Shown piece after piece: positions 1-9,911 of a stretch of 64,000 nt of DNA (positions are counted from its first letter, which is position 1; the number at the start of each line of letters is the position of its first letter). The notes below the pieces were generated by a model that searched no databases, had not been told where the DNA came from, and saw nothing but the letters and a program-made list of their open reading frames with translations. Made by a program: the position numbers and the translations under genes. Origin of the DNA: Hyphomicrobiaceae bacterium (GTDB taxonomy: Bacteria > Pseudomonadota > Alphaproteobacteria > Rhizobiales > Hyphomicrobiaceae); contig JAEUMD010000010.1 of NCBI GenBank assembly GCA_016793635.1, forward strand, positions 1-64,000. Reading direction: 5' to 3'.

Positions 1-882
1 CGCGAGATCGAAGCCATGGGCGGCCTCGACAAGATCATGGAGGAACTGCAGAAGCGCCTGGAGGAGCAGAAGGGACGCCATCAGGGCGGCAACAAGTGGA
101 TCGGCACGGGCGGCACTTCGCCCTACGGCGCCTACGGCTACAATCCGGAAGGCATCCGCATCGGCCAGAAGGAGAACCGCAACAACCGCGCGATCAAAGT
201 GTGGGACAAGCGCCAGTTCAAGGATCTCGACGGCGGCGTAGAGATCGGTACCCGCAACATCAAGGTGGCCCTGCGCAAGCTGCGCCAGTTCGCACGCACG
301 GGCGCGGCGGAAGAGCTGGATCTCGACGGCACGATCCGCTCCACCGCACACAAGGGCTATCTCGACATTCATCTGCGCCCCGAGCGGCGCAACGCAGTCA
401 AGGTACTGATGTTCTTCGACGTCGGCGGCTCGATGGACTGGCACGTGCGGGGCGTCGAGGAACTGTTCTCGGCGGCGCGCACAGAGTTCAAGCACCTCGA
501 GTACTACTACTTCCACAACTTCCTCTACGAGAGCGTCTGGCGCGACAATGCCCGCCGTTGGAGTGAGAAAACGCCGACATGGGACGTGCTCCACACCTAC
601 CCCTCCGATTACAAGGTAATCTTCGTCGGCGACGCCTCGATGGCGCCCTACGAGATCACCCACGCCGGCGGTTCCGTGGAGCATATGAACGAGGAGCCGG
701 GCGCGGTTTGGATGCAGCGCGTGACCGACATCTACTCGCACGCGGTTTGGCTCAATCCGCTTCCGGAGGATCAGTGGGCGTGGACGTACTCGATCGGCGT
801 CGTCCAGCGCCTCGTCGGCGGTCGCATGTACCCCTTGACGCTGGACGGGCTCGATCGGGCCATACGTGAGCTGATGCGCTGA
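1..882 (+). CDS. VWA domain-containing protein, CoxE-like, 5'-truncated by the window edge
   Basis: The reading frame is open from base 1, so the N-terminal part lies outside the window; 293 residues are visible. A Met at base 16 is internal and probably not the true start. The fragment has a charged, Gly-rich linker (GTGGTSPYGAYGYNPEG) and then a von Willebrand factor A core, with the metal-site-like motif DVGGSMD at about residues 140-146 of the visible part. The Gly replacing the first Ser of the classical DxSxS is the usual form in this bacterial VWA subfamily as I know it. In other genomes this family is often encoded beside a MoxR-type AAA ATPase and the pair is thought to act as a chaperone for metalloenzyme assembly; that partner is not visible here. 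The exact substrate is unknown. Confidence 0.85.
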   Translation, partial: REIEAMGGLDKIMEELQKRLEEQKGRHQGGNKWIGTGGTSPYGAYGYNPEGIRIGQKENRNNRAIKVWDKRQFKDLDGGVEIGTRNIKVALRKLRQFARTGAAEELDLDGTIRSTAHKGYLDIHLRPERRNAVKVLMFFDVGGSMDWHVRGVEELFSAARTEFKHLEYYYFHNFLYESVWRDNARRWSEKTPTWDVLHTYPSDYKVIFVGDASMAPYEITHAGGSVEHMNEEPGAVWMQRVTDIYSHAVWLNPLPEDQWAWTYSIGVVQRLVGGRMYPLTLDGLDRAIRELMR

Positions 883-1143
883 TCTTCGAGCGCTGGACGC
901 TCTTCCGGGACATTCCGGCGTCGAACCAGCGCGGGGCCCGGTCAAGCCTAATGACGGTATCCTGGCGCGAGTTGCTGATGCATAACGCATCCGGTCGTCC
1001 ACATGCCGTAATCATGTGCAATTGACGGCCCGGCTCGCCGACGCCAAGCTGGCGCCAACTCGCCTCGTGAGTCGATGCGAGAGGCCCCGAGGGGGGCGCC
1101 GGCCCGGCATGCCGGTGGGGACGGAAGAGACCTGGAACCCAAG

Positions 1144-1707
1144 ATGACGACAACAATCCGCACGCTTGCCGCCGCGATCCTGCCGCTGGCGCTCGCCGGG
1201 TGCGCCGGGAGCACCGCGCTTCCCTCGCTTTCGACAGGCTCCGTCTCCGCGAGCGCGCCGCCGGCTGCCGCTCCGGTACAGAACAATACCCCGACGACCC
1301 GTGCGCTTCAGGTCGGGTCCACGTCGGCGCGCGCCGCCAAGTGCGGCTTCAATTTCGATCCGGTTCGGCTCAAGGCCCAGTTCATGGCCAGTGAGACGAC
1401 GATCGGTACGCCGGTCGCAGATCTCGGCAAGGTCGAAAAAGTTTACGACGTGGCAGTCAATGGCATCTCGCGAGGCGTGGCCGAGAAGCAGGACTATTGC
1501 ACTGAGGGCAAGACCAAGGAGATCAAAGAGGATCTCACCCGTCATCTCGCTGGCGACTATAGCCCGCGTCCGACCAAGGTCGCCGAGGCAAAGGACGATG
1601 GCGGCATCTTCGGCGGCTTCTTCGACGGCGACGCCGATGTCGATAACGGCCCGAAGATCGGCACCCCCGAGTGGTGGGAGAAGCAGAAGGAAAAGTCTGG
1701 CAAGTAA
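1144..1707 (+). CDS. putative lipoprotein of unknown function
   Basis: The product has 187 residues. It starts MTTTIRTLAAAILPLALAGC, a typical lipoprotein signal with the lipobox LAGC and the acylated Cys at position 20. A longer in-frame start at 1075 would put about 23 extra residues before the signal and is unlikely; ATG 1144 follows a purine-rich GGAAGAG. The mature part begins with a Ser/Ala/Pro-rich linker, has a Cys in KCGFNFDP and another in DYCTEGK (possibly disulphide-bonded), and ends in a charged tail with a Gly/Phe patch (GGIFGGFF). It is probably anchored in the outer membrane facing the periplasm. I do not recognise the family. The next gene starts 3 nt after the stop, so the two are probably co-transcribed. 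Confidence 0.75.
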   Translation: MTTTIRTLAAAILPLALAGCAGSTALPSLSTGSVSASAPPAAAPVQNNTPTTRALQVGSTSARAAKCGFNFDPVRLKAQFMASETTIGTPVADLGKVEKVYDVAVNGISRGVAEKQDYCTEGKTKEIKEDLTRHLAGDYSPRPTKVAEAKDDGGIFGGFFDGDADVDNGPKIGTPEWWEKQKEKSGK

Positions 1708-1710
1708 GCC

Positions 1711-2073
1711 GTGCAGCAACTACTTCTCGCCGAGACACTTCTCAAGCTTGCCGCCGGGTTCGTGCTACTCGCCGCGCCCGGCATGACGGCTACTGTTGCC
1801 GGGCTCGATCGGCCAGCCTCCGGCTTCTGGCCGCGCCTCCTCGGCGCTGTTCTGCTGGGGCTTGCCGCCGCGACATTCATCGAGGAACGGCTGCCGGGAT
1901 CGAAAGGGCTGGGACTCGCCGGTTGTGTCGCCATCAACCTGATTGCGGCGTTCGTGGTCGGGTCGGCTCTGGCGATGAAGTCTGCCGCCCCCACGCGCCG
2001 CGGAAGGCTCTCCCTCTGGCTGCTCGTGGCGGTGCTCACCACACTCGCGCTGGTCGAGATCGCCTACGCCTGA
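1711..2073 (+). CDS. small polytopic membrane protein, function unknown
   Basis: This 120-residue protein starts at a GTG only 3 nt after the stop of the upstream lipoprotein gene, which suggests an operon. The sequence is largely hydrophobic with about four membrane segments (around residues 8-30, 37-57, 67-87 and 96-119), separated by short charged loops such as RPASG and EERLPGSKG. No catalytic motif is visible. Its base composition matches its neighbours. I do not recognise it beyond a conserved-looking small membrane protein. Confidence 0.65.
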   Translation: MQQLLLAETLLKLAAGFVLLAAPGMTATVAGLDRPASGFWPRLLGAVLLGLAAATFIEERLPGSKGLGLAGCVAINLIAAFVVGSALAMKSAAPTRRGRLSLWLLVAVLTTLALVEIAYA

Positions 2074-2257
2074 TCTCACCCTGACGGGCCGAAAGCGCCC
2101 CCCGCCGCCCCCCATTTCGGCTCGAACGCTCCCGTCTCAACCGTCCCCTAAGTCTCGACTTAACGTTTTCGTGTTGCCATGGCGCTCGAGCCCGGCCGCG
2201 CGCTTGTCCAGCGATTGCGGTTCGTCCCGTTTCTCGTACCGCGTCGTGGATCGCCTC

Positions 2258-3562
2258 ATGCTCGCCAACACACGCCTGCTCGGCTCCATCGCCACCAGGA
2301 CCGATGCTCCGCCGATCGTTACGGTCGACGCCATCGGCCGAAGGGAAGGCAGTGGCGTCGCATCGGCCTCAGACTCTCCAGCGACCGGCCAAACTTCGCG
2401 GTTGCTCGATCTCGCGGTGGTCGAGACGCGCGCGGACTTCCTGGCGCTCCAGAGCGAATGGAACGACCTCTTCGACCGCGCCGGCCTTCCCACGCAGGTT
2501 TTCCAGTCGTTCAACTGGTGCTGGCACTGGTGCAACCACTTCCTGCGTGAGACGGGTGCTCTGCGCCGTCAGCAGCTCTTCATCGTCACCGGCCGGCACC
2601 ACGGACGTCTCGTACTCGTCTGGCCGCTCGTCCTTTCTCGAGGTCCAGGATTCACCCACCTCACCGCACTCGGCGAGCCCGTCAGCCAGTACAGCGATCT
2701 TCTCGTCGACAACCTCGATGATAAGGACGACGTGCTCGACGCCGCCTGGGAACTGCTCGCGACGCGCTCCGCCGCCGATGCGCTCTACGTGCGCCGGGCG
2801 CGCGCCGACGGGCACCTGGCACCCTTGCTGTCACGACAGGGTGCCAACCTGGCCGCGCGCTATGACGCGCCCTATCTCGATCTCGCTTCAGCCCCCGACT
2901 TCGCAACATACGAGCAGCGCTACACGGCGAAAGCGCGCAAGAACCGACGCCGCTTCCTGCGCCGCTTCGAGGAGCGAGGTCCCGCCGTGCTCACGACCTG
3001 CGGCCCCGGCCCCCGCGCCAGCGAGCTCTCCCGTCTCGCAATTCACATGAAGCGCGCCTGGCTCAAGGCGCGCGGCATGGTCTCGCCGGCCCTCGCCGAC
3101 GAACGCACACTCTCGTTTTTCGCCGATGTCGCCGGATCGGTGGGCCGCCCGGTCGGTTGCGCCGTCACCAGCCTCGACTCACTCGGCGAGCCTACGGCGA
3201 TCGAGATTTCGTTCGACTGCAAGGGTCACCGCGCGGTGCACCTGATCGTGTACGCCTTGAAATTCGAGCGCACCAGCGCTGGCCAGCTCATGATCGAGCG
3301 CAGCCTCAAGACTTGTTTCGACATCGGTGTCGCGACCTACGACATGCTGACGCCCGCGGACACCTACAAGCTCGAATGGGCCGACGGAGTCGTTGCCGCC
3401 AACGACTGGACGCAGGCTTGGTCGGCCAAGGGCCGTCTCTATACCGATGTCTTCATCGCGCGCGTGCGGCCGTGGTTGAAAACACTGGTCAACCGCGCGA
3501 CGCAAACCTTGAGCCGCATGCGCGCGCCACGCGAGGCCAAACGACCGGCCGCTGAGGAGTGA
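2258..3562 (+). CDS. GNAT-superfamily acyltransferase, CelD/BcsL-like (Acetyltransf_6)
   Basis: The 434-residue protein has the hallmarks of CelD/BcsL-like acyltransferases, a double-GNAT fold used in polysaccharide or peptidoglycan-precursor acylation. An N-terminal acceptor domain contains FQSFNWCWHWCNHF, followed by the very basic KARKNRRRFLRRFEERG around residue 228 and the C-terminal GNAT core ending in the conserved stretch TYDMLTPADTYKLEW. Enzymes of this type are usually cytoplasmic. The start is uncertain: ATG 2258 is preferred, but an in-frame GTG at 2171 would add 29 residues and neither has a strong ribosome-binding site. The substrate cannot be inferred because no polysaccharide synthase is adjacent. 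Confidence 0.8.
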   Translation: MLANTRLLGSIATRTDAPPIVTVDAIGRREGSGVASASDSPATGQTSRLLDLAVVETRADFLALQSEWNDLFDRAGLPTQVFQSFNWCWHWCNHFLRETGALRRQQLFIVTGRHHGRLVLVWPLVLSRGPGFTHLTALGEPVSQYSDLLVDNLDDKDDVLDAAWELLATRSAADALYVRRARADGHLAPLLSRQGANLAARYDAPYLDLASAPDFATYEQRYTAKARKNRRRFLRRFEERGPAVLTTCGPGPRASELSRLAIHMKRAWLKARGMVSPALADERTLSFFADVAGSVGRPVGCAVTSLDSLGEPTAIEISFDCKGHRAVHLIVYALKFERTSAGQLMIERSLKTCFDIGVATYDMLTPADTYKLEWADGVVAANDWTQAWSAKGRLYTDVFIARVRPWLKTLVNRATQTLSRMRAPREAKRPAAEE

Positions 3563-3570
3563 TCCCGCTA

Positions 3571-3702
3571 GAGCATCATCCGACCGCGCGGCATCGCAAT
3601 AGCGATGAGCGGTCGGATAAAGATGCCCTAGAAACCTCGTGCTAGGGCGCTTTCATCCGAACAGGGAAACCGTTCGCGGTTCTGTCCGATCGGATCGTGC
3701 TC
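3571..3702. repeat. composite palindromic intergenic repeat (REP/MITE-like)
   Basis: The gap after the CelD-like gene holds a nested set of inverted repeats. The outer arms (3571-3589 and 3684-3702) both begin GAGCA when read inward and match at 13 of the first 16 positions. Inside lie a perfect 10-bp pair ATCCGACCGC/GCGGTCGGAT (3578-3587 and 3609-3618), a 5-bp pair CCTAG/CTAGG (3627-3631 and 3642-3646), and AACCG-TTCG-CGGTT (3668-3681). GAGCAT-type palindromic elements between genes are common in Hyphomicrobiales genomes. No coding capacity is evident and no second copy was seen in this window. Confidence 0.7.
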
Positions 3703-3732
3703 CAACGGTGATAAGCGCCATCGATACGAAAA

Positions 3733-3761
3733 GGCCCCGGCGGATCGACATCGCCGGGGCC
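3733..3761 (-). terminator. Rho-independent terminator of the ferredoxin reductase gene
   Basis: The 10-bp perfect stem GGCCCCGGCG/CGCCGGGGCC has a 9-nt loop. Read on the minus strand it is followed by TTTTCG, and it begins about 28 nt downstream of the reductase stop codon, so it fits a terminator for that gene. Confidence 0.8.
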
Positions 3762-3788
3762 TTCGACATTTGCAGATGTGCAGCTCGG

Positions 3789-4946
<1,158 letters not shown>

Positions 4947-5054
4947 TCAATCGCACCGTCATCCCTTAGGTCGATGGCCTTAGAGCGATGGCCGAGCGGT
5001 GCGTGGGCGTGTCGCGCACCGCGAGACACGCCTTGGTTGCGGCGGGCTGCCCGT

Positions 5055-5375
5055 TCAGAACTGCTTCGCCGGCACGCGCAATACGAGGCCGTCGAGTTTC
5101 TCGGTCACCTTGATCTGGCAGCTGAGGCGGCTTTCCTCGCGCACGTCGAAGGCGAAATCGAGCATGTCCTCCTCCATCTCCGCCGGCTGACCAGTCGCCT
5201 CGCGCCAGGCGGGATCGACGTAGACGTGGCAGGTGGCGCAAGCACAGGCGCCGCCGCACTCGGCTTCGATTCCAGGGATATCGTGCAGCTTCGCCGCTTC
5301 CATCACCGTGACACCAGGCGTGGCATCGATTTCCCGGCTCGAGCCGTCGGGCTGGATGAATGTGATCTTTGCCAT
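5055..5375 (-). CDS. 2Fe-2S ferredoxin, adrenodoxin type
   Basis: The 106-residue protein starts at ATG 5375 ([11 protein letters not shown]); the longer frame to 5450 adds a Pro/Ala-rich stretch with no ribosome-binding advantage. The cluster ligands are visible in [15 protein letters not shown] (C-x5-C-x2-C spacing) and the distal [14 protein letters not shown]. The end RVPAKQF is typical of the bacterial adrenodoxin-like family, whose members serve Fe-S biogenesis or P450 electron transfer. The reductase gene 3789-4847 lies downstream in the same orientation with about 200 bp between, so they may be co-transcribed or separately promoted. Confidence 0.93.
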   Translation of the reverse strand: MAKITFIQPDGSSREIDATPGVTVMEAAKLHDIPGIEAECGGACACATCHVYVDPAWREATGQPAEMEEDMLDFAFDVREESRLSCQIKVTEKLDGLVLRVPAKQF

Positions 5376-5672
5376 TTCGGGGCGCGGCTCCTGATGTTGG
5401 GCGGCTGAGGGGGCGGGCGGCAGGCCGGGCGCCAGGGCCGGCGTGGTCACTCAACGGTCCACCGCCGCCCAGCGCGCGCGGGCGCACATTAAGTCGCGAT
5501 GCGTCAGAAGTTCAAGCGGCAGGCTCAGGGCGGCCGCGCGTCATTCCCGTGCAGCTGGGAAAGCATCGCTGCGCAGATCGTCGCAGCGCCGGAAAACGCA
5601 GTGCAATTGGCCGTCCTGTGCGTCGGCCACCGGGCGGGCGGTCCGGTGTTGCGAGGGCGTGCGACGCGGGGC

Positions 5673-6155
5673 TCAGTCGTGCGACTTGGCGGTCTGCTTC
5701 AAACCGACGATATAGCGGGTAACCTCACCGACCGCCTCCTCCAGGCTCTCGATGTGGGCGAGCAGCGAGTTGCGCTCGTCGAGCGAATCGCGCTCGGCCG
5801 CCTCGGCTGCACTCGCGACTTTCCACGCCCCGACGGCGCGGGCCGAGCCCTTCAGGGTATGGCTGGCGAGCTGCCAGTCGCGAGGCGGCACGACGTCGGC
5901 CTCGGCCGCTGCCCTCAGTCGCGCGAGGGTGCGAGGAGCTTCACCCGCGAAAAGCTCGAGCACTTCGATCTCGAGGTCATGATTACCGAGGGTGTAGCGG
6001 GCGAGATGTTCGTGGTCGATGGCGGTTCGCACCGGGGTGGCCTTCGCCCTGCCCGCACCGTTGCCGGTGGAATGGCGCCCGGCATAGCCGCGTCCGGCTG
6101 GCTCCGCCGCGGGAACCGACACGTCAGGCGCACCGAAATCAACGAGGATGGCCAT
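5673..6155 (-). CDS. Hpt domain phosphotransfer protein
   Basis: The 160-residue protein starts at ATG 6155 behind AAGAGGGAAACG. It has a Pro/Ala/Gly-rich N-terminal third and a four-helix Hpt domain (about residues 60-150). The phosphorylatable His lies in ASHTLKGSARAVG (His99), the classical HxLKGSA motif. Such proteins relay phosphate between a hybrid kinase and a response regulator in the cytoplasm. No kinase or receiver gene is adjacent, so it is an orphan Hpt; its partners are unknown. It is transcribed divergently from the large coiled-coil gene at 6534. Confidence 0.85.
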   Translation of the reverse strand: MAILVDFGAPDVSVPAAEPAGRGYAGRHSTGNGAGRAKATPVRTAIDHEHLARYTLGNHDLEIEVLELFAGEAPRTLARLRAAAEADVVPPRDWQLASHTLKGSARAVGAWKVASAAEAAERDSLDERNSLLAHIESLEEAVGEVTRYIVGLKQTAKSHD

Positions 6156-6533
6156 CGTTTCCCTCTTGAAGCGCGTGCCGCGCGAGCCGATAGGTTCGCT
6201 TCGCGCACGTTCCAACACTCCCGGACGATGTTACCGGGCGGGCGATAATGCTCCGTAAAGGTTCAAGCCCGTATTGAAGGCATATTCTCTAACGAGACGC
6301 TAACGGAGCAACTGAAAACAGACAACCGCCGGGCCGGCGCGCGGACCTTGGTTTCGCCCCAAACCGCAGCTAACGCCTGGAGGAGGCGGACCAGATGGAT
6401 CGGCCCGTTCGAGTTGCAGCGTCATTGGGCGGCGAACACGCGGCTTTTTGACGAAAACTGTTTTCAGCGGCGGCGCTGGCGTGCTGTAACGGATCGTGGG
6501 GGAGCGCCTTTCGGCGCTGGTTCAGGCACGGGC
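6156..6533. other. 378-bp divergent intergenic region
   Basis: The region separates the Hpt gene (minus) from the coiled-coil gene (plus) and must hold both promoters. I could not pick a convincing -35/-10 pair. The open frame continuing upstream of 6534 (to 6348) has many Trp/Arg residues and does not look like protein. Confidence 0.4.
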
Positions 6534-9500
6534 ATGGCTCACGACCAGTTGAAAACACGGGTAGACCCTAAACCGCCGTCACCGGGTGACGCGGCAGAGA
6601 AGGGCGCCAATTCGGCCGGCTCCAGCCCCACCAATTCGCCAACTAGCGCAATCCCGGCCGGAGCGACCGGTGCTTTGCCCGCCGCAAGCCCCGCGACTCC
6701 GCCGCCACTGCCCCCACCGCTTCCCAATGGAGCGGCAAAGCAGCAGGGTGCCGAGTCCGCCATCAAACCTTTCCCGCCGCTGCTTACGCCCGCTCCGAAC
6801 GGTGCCGCGAGCGGCACCATGCCGAACAACGCAAGTGCGCCGGCTCCGAACGTCGCGGCCAAGCAGCCGGCTGTCGCAGCGCCTCCCACGGCGTCGAACG
6901 ACGATGCCATGCACGACGACGAGGAACAGGCTGCGGCCCCGCGCCGCGTCGCTCGCCGCCGCCCCGCCGGGCCTGCCCGCAACCGCATCGCCGCCAACGA
7001 CGACGTGCCCTCGATCGGCGGGCTCATCTACTCGCTCGAGCAGAAGCCCTCCAACAAGGCGTTCCAGATCGCCGCCGCAGCGAGTGCCGGCTGGGCGGTT
7101 CTGGCGCTGTCATTCGCCGCCTATTCCCTTTCGCATGAAGCCGCCGTGACGAGTTGGGGCGAGCTGCTCAGTCGCCCCTCCGCGCTGACGCTGTTCGCCG
7201 CCATCGTCGTGCCGATCGCGATCATCTGGTTCCTCGCCCTGCTCGGATGGCGCGCGGAAGAACTGCGTCTGCGGTCCTCGACGATGACCGAGGTCGCCAT
7301 CCGTCTCGCCGAGCCGGATCGCATGGCGGAAGACTCGATCGCGTCGCTCGGCCAGGCCGTGCGCCGCCAGGTCGGCTTCATGAACGAGGCTGTGGGCCGC
7401 GCCATCGGTCGCGCCGGCGAACTCGAAAGTCTCGTCCACAACGAGGTCGCACACCTCGAACACTCCTACGAGGAGAACGAGCGGCGCATTCGCGGACTGA
7501 TCCAGGAGCTGGCGAGCGAGCGCCATGCTTTGACGGCGACCAGCGGCAGCTTCAACGAGACCCTGCGTACCCTCGGCGCCGAAGTACCCGCGCTGATCGA
7601 GAAGCTCTCCAACCAGCAGGTCAACCTCGCCAAGATCATCCAGGGCGCTGCCGACAACCTGACGTCGCTCGAAACGACTCTGGCGACGAGCGTCGGCTCG
7701 CTCGAGGGCCAGCTCGGCACCCGCACGACGCACCTCCAGAACGTCCTCGAGGGCTACACCGGCGCTCTCAACATGGCGCTCGGCTCGCGCACGGATCAGC
7801 TCCAGATCCTGCTCGAGGATCACACCACCAAGCTCGGCGAGACGCTCGACGGACACACCGACCGTCTCGGCGATGCGCTCGGCCAGCGCACCGAGACGAT
7901 GCAGCAGATGCTCGAGGCCTATACCACCGGCCTCGCGGGCGCACTCGGCTCGCGCACCGAGCAGATGCAGGTTGCCTTCGAAGGCCACATGAAGGCGCTC
8001 GACAACGCCATCGCCAACCGCACCGAGAACCTGCAGACGGTTTTCGAAGAGTATGCTCGTGCGCTCGATTCGACGCTGGCCGTCCGCTCCGAGCGGCTCG
8101 ATACGCAGCTCGTCGAGCGCACGCGCGCCCTCGACGCCGCGTTCTCCGAGCGTCTCAACCTGTTCGACGACACCATCCAGCGCACGACACTCGCGATCGA
8201 CCGCGCCGTCGAGGATCGCGCGCAAGCTCTCACCAACGCGCTCGACAGCCACGCCCGCACCTTCGCCGAGACGATCTCGCGCCAGTCGCTCGACCTCGAC
8301 GAGTCGCTCTCCCAGGGCATCACCTCGGTCCGCCGGACGAGCGAGAATATCACCCGTCAGTCGCTCAAGGCGATCGAGACGCTCGCCGGCCAGTCCGACA
8401 TGCTGCGCAACGTCTCGGAAAACCTGCTCGGCCAGATCAACACCGTCACCAACCGATTCGAGTCGCAGGGCCAGTCGATCCTCAAGGCGGCCAACGCCCT
8501 GGAGAGCGCCAACTTCAAGATCGACCAGACGCTGCAGGCTCGCCATGGCGACCTCAGCCACACGCTCGACCGACTGACCGGCAAGGCCAACGAGTTCAGC
8601 CGCTATATCGCCGATTACTCCTCGAGCATCGAAGGCTCGATCAGCGCCGCGGAAGAGCGCGCACGTGCTGCCGCCGAGGAACTCAAGGCCGGCACGCATA
8701 CACAACGCCAGATCGCCATGAGCGAAATCGAGCGGCTGCGTACCGAAACCGAAACGGAAAGCAGCCGGGCCCTCGCCGAGTTGAACGAGCGCCTTTCCTC
8801 CGTTTCCCAGCAGGTGTCCTCGCAGCTCGGCTCGCTGTCGAGCCGCTTCGATGCCACCAGCGAGGAAGTGCGCGAGCGTGCACGCCGCGTGGCCGAGGAG
8901 ATGAGCCGCGAGCAAGCCCGCCTCACTGCAGAGCTCGAGCGGCTGCCGCAAACCTCGCGCGCAAGCTCCGAGGCGATGCGCCGCTCCCTTCAGGACCAGA
9001 TCCGCGCTCTCGATCAGCTCTCTTCGCTCACCTCGCGTGAAGCGCATCGCCGCGACGTTTCGCTTCCCGTCGCCCATGGCGGCCCGCTGACACCCGCTCC
9101 GGCAGCACCCGCGCCCGCACCAGCTCCCCAGCCGAGTCCCGCCGCGCCGCAGCGCTCGCTGTCGTCGCTGAGTGCGTCGCTGGCGCAGGAACTCGGCGCG
9201 CGCAATGCGGCCTCCGCCGCTGCTTCGGCGCCGCCTGCCGCCGCCCCTCCAGCCGCCACCGCGCCTCCGGCGGGTCCGGGCGATGGACGCGAAGCCTGGT
9301 CGCTCGGCGACCTGCTGAAGCGCGCCTCGCGCGACGAGGAGGCCCAGCGCGCGCAGGCGCAGGCCGCACCCGCGCCGCAACCCGCCGCGCCAGCGCCCGC
9401 CCCCGCTCCGGCACCTGCCGCCGCGCCGTTCTCGCTCAACATCGAGGTGCTCTCTCGCGCGCTCGACCCGGCAACCGCGGCCGTCATCTGGACGCGCCTC

Positions 9501-9758
9501 AAGTCGGGCCAGCGCGGCATCATGGTGCGCTCGATCTATTCGGCCGACGGGCGCAATGCCTTCGACGAGGTCTCGCGCCGCTATCCGAACGATCCGGCGT
9601 TGCAGAACACCGTCAACCGTTACCTCGCCGACTTCGAGCGCATCCTGCGCGACACCGACGCCAAGGACCCCTCCGGCCGGCTGACGCAATCGCACATGAC
9701 CTCGGCGACCGGTCGCGTCTATCTGCTGCTCGCCCATGCCAGCGGACGCCTGAGCTGA
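6534..9758 (+). CDS. large membrane-anchored coiled-coil protein with apolipoprotein-like 11-residue repeats
   Basis: From ATG 6534 the product is 1074 residues. Layout: a Pro/Ala/Asn-rich disordered N-terminus (1-150); a basic patch RRVARRRPAGPARNR; two membrane segments (about 177-200 and 217-239); a long helical region with an unbroken 11-residue repeat from about 387 to 606 of the type TxxLxxxLxxR; more coiled coil to about 845; an Ala/Pro-rich linker (about 850-970); and a compact C-terminal domain beginning IEVLSRALDPATAAVIWTR. This architecture is seen in Hyphomicrobiales proteins sometimes labelled kinesin-like or apolipoprotein-domain, but there is no motor domain. It is probably an inner-membrane scaffold with both ends in the cytoplasm. 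Function is unknown. An antisense frame of 896 codons is a compositional shadow. Confidence 0.85.
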   Translation: MAHDQLKTRVDPKPPSPGDAAEKGANSAGSSPTNSPTSAIPAGATGALPAASPATPPPLPPPLPNGAAKQQGAESAIKPFPPLLTPAPNGAASGTMPNNASAPAPNVAAKQPAVAAPPTASNDDAMHDDEEQAAAPRRVARRRPAGPARNRIAANDDVPSIGGLIYSLEQKPSNKAFQIAAAASAGWAVLALSFAAYSLSHEAAVTSWGELLSRPSALTLFAAIVVPIAIIWFLALLGWRAEELRLRSSTMTEVAIRLAEPDRMAEDSIASLGQAVRRQVGFMNEAVGRAIGRAGELESLVHNEVAHLEHSYEENERRIRGLIQELASERHALTATSGSFNETLRTLGAEVPALIEKLSNQQVNLAKIIQGAADNLTSLETTLATSVGSLEGQLGTRTTHLQNVLEGYTGALNMALGSRTDQLQILLEDHTTKLGETLDGHTDRLGDALGQRTETMQQMLEAYTTGLAGALGSRTEQMQVAFEGHMKALDNAIANRTENLQTVFEEYARALDSTLAVRSERLDTQLVERTRALDAAFSERLNLFDDTIQRTTLAIDRAVEDRAQALTNALDSHARTFAETISRQSLDLDESLSQGITSVRRTSENITRQSLKAIETLAGQSDMLRNVSENLLGQINTVTNRFESQGQSILKAANALESANFKIDQTLQARHGDLSHTLDRLTGKANEFSRYIADYSSSIEGSISAAEERARAAAEELKAGTHTQRQIAMSEIERLRTETETESSRALAELNERLSSVSQQVSSQLGSLSSRFDATSEEVRERARRVAEEMSREQARLTAELERLPQTSRASSEAMRRSLQDQIRALDQLSSLTSREAHRRDVSLPVAHGGPLTPAPAAPAPAPAPQPSPAAPQRSLSSLSASLAQELGARNAASAAASAPPAAAPPAATAPPAGPGDGREAWSLGDLLKRASRDEEAQRAQAQAAPAPQPAAPAPAPAPAPAAAPFSLNIEVLSRALDPATAAVIWTRLKSGQRGIMVRSIYSADGRNAFDEVSRRYPNDPALQNTVNRYLADFERILRDTDAKDPSGRLTQSHMTSATGRVYLLLAHASGRLS
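7692..8351 (+). repeat. in-gene tandem repeat, 33-bp period (11 residues)
   Basis: About twenty consecutive 11-residue units can be aligned without a gap from VGSLEGQLGTR onward, for example TDQLQILLEDH, TDRLGDALGQR, TEQMQVAFEGH and TENLQTVFEEY. Units alternate so that a 22-residue period is also visible. The periodicity predicts a hendecad coiled coil or an amphipathic lipid-binding helix. Confidence 0.85.
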
Positions 9759-9911
9759 ACCGAAGGCCGAATCTCTCGGTGACGTCGGCAACCCTCTCAT
9801 GCCCCCGACCTCTCACGACCCGAAGGGCTGGCGGGGGCGAACCCACCCGAGGCGAGCGGATCTTTGTGCGCACCCTTCAGCACCACGCCTTCCGTACCCG
9901 ACGGGCCAACG

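Noticed and set aside
7725-8351. 33-bp periodic repeat considered as a CRISPR array
   Set aside because: The repeats lack unique spacers, are degenerate, and keep the reading frame of a large protein gene.
6534-9758. Kinesin-like label for the coiled-coil protein
   Set aside because: No P-loop motor domain is present; the resemblance is only to coiled-coil regions.
7110-9800. 896-codon open frame antisense to the coiled-coil gene
   Set aside because: High GC opens the antisense third-position frame; its Leu/Glu/Arg-rich pattern mirrors the sense repeats and it lacks a ribosome-binding site.
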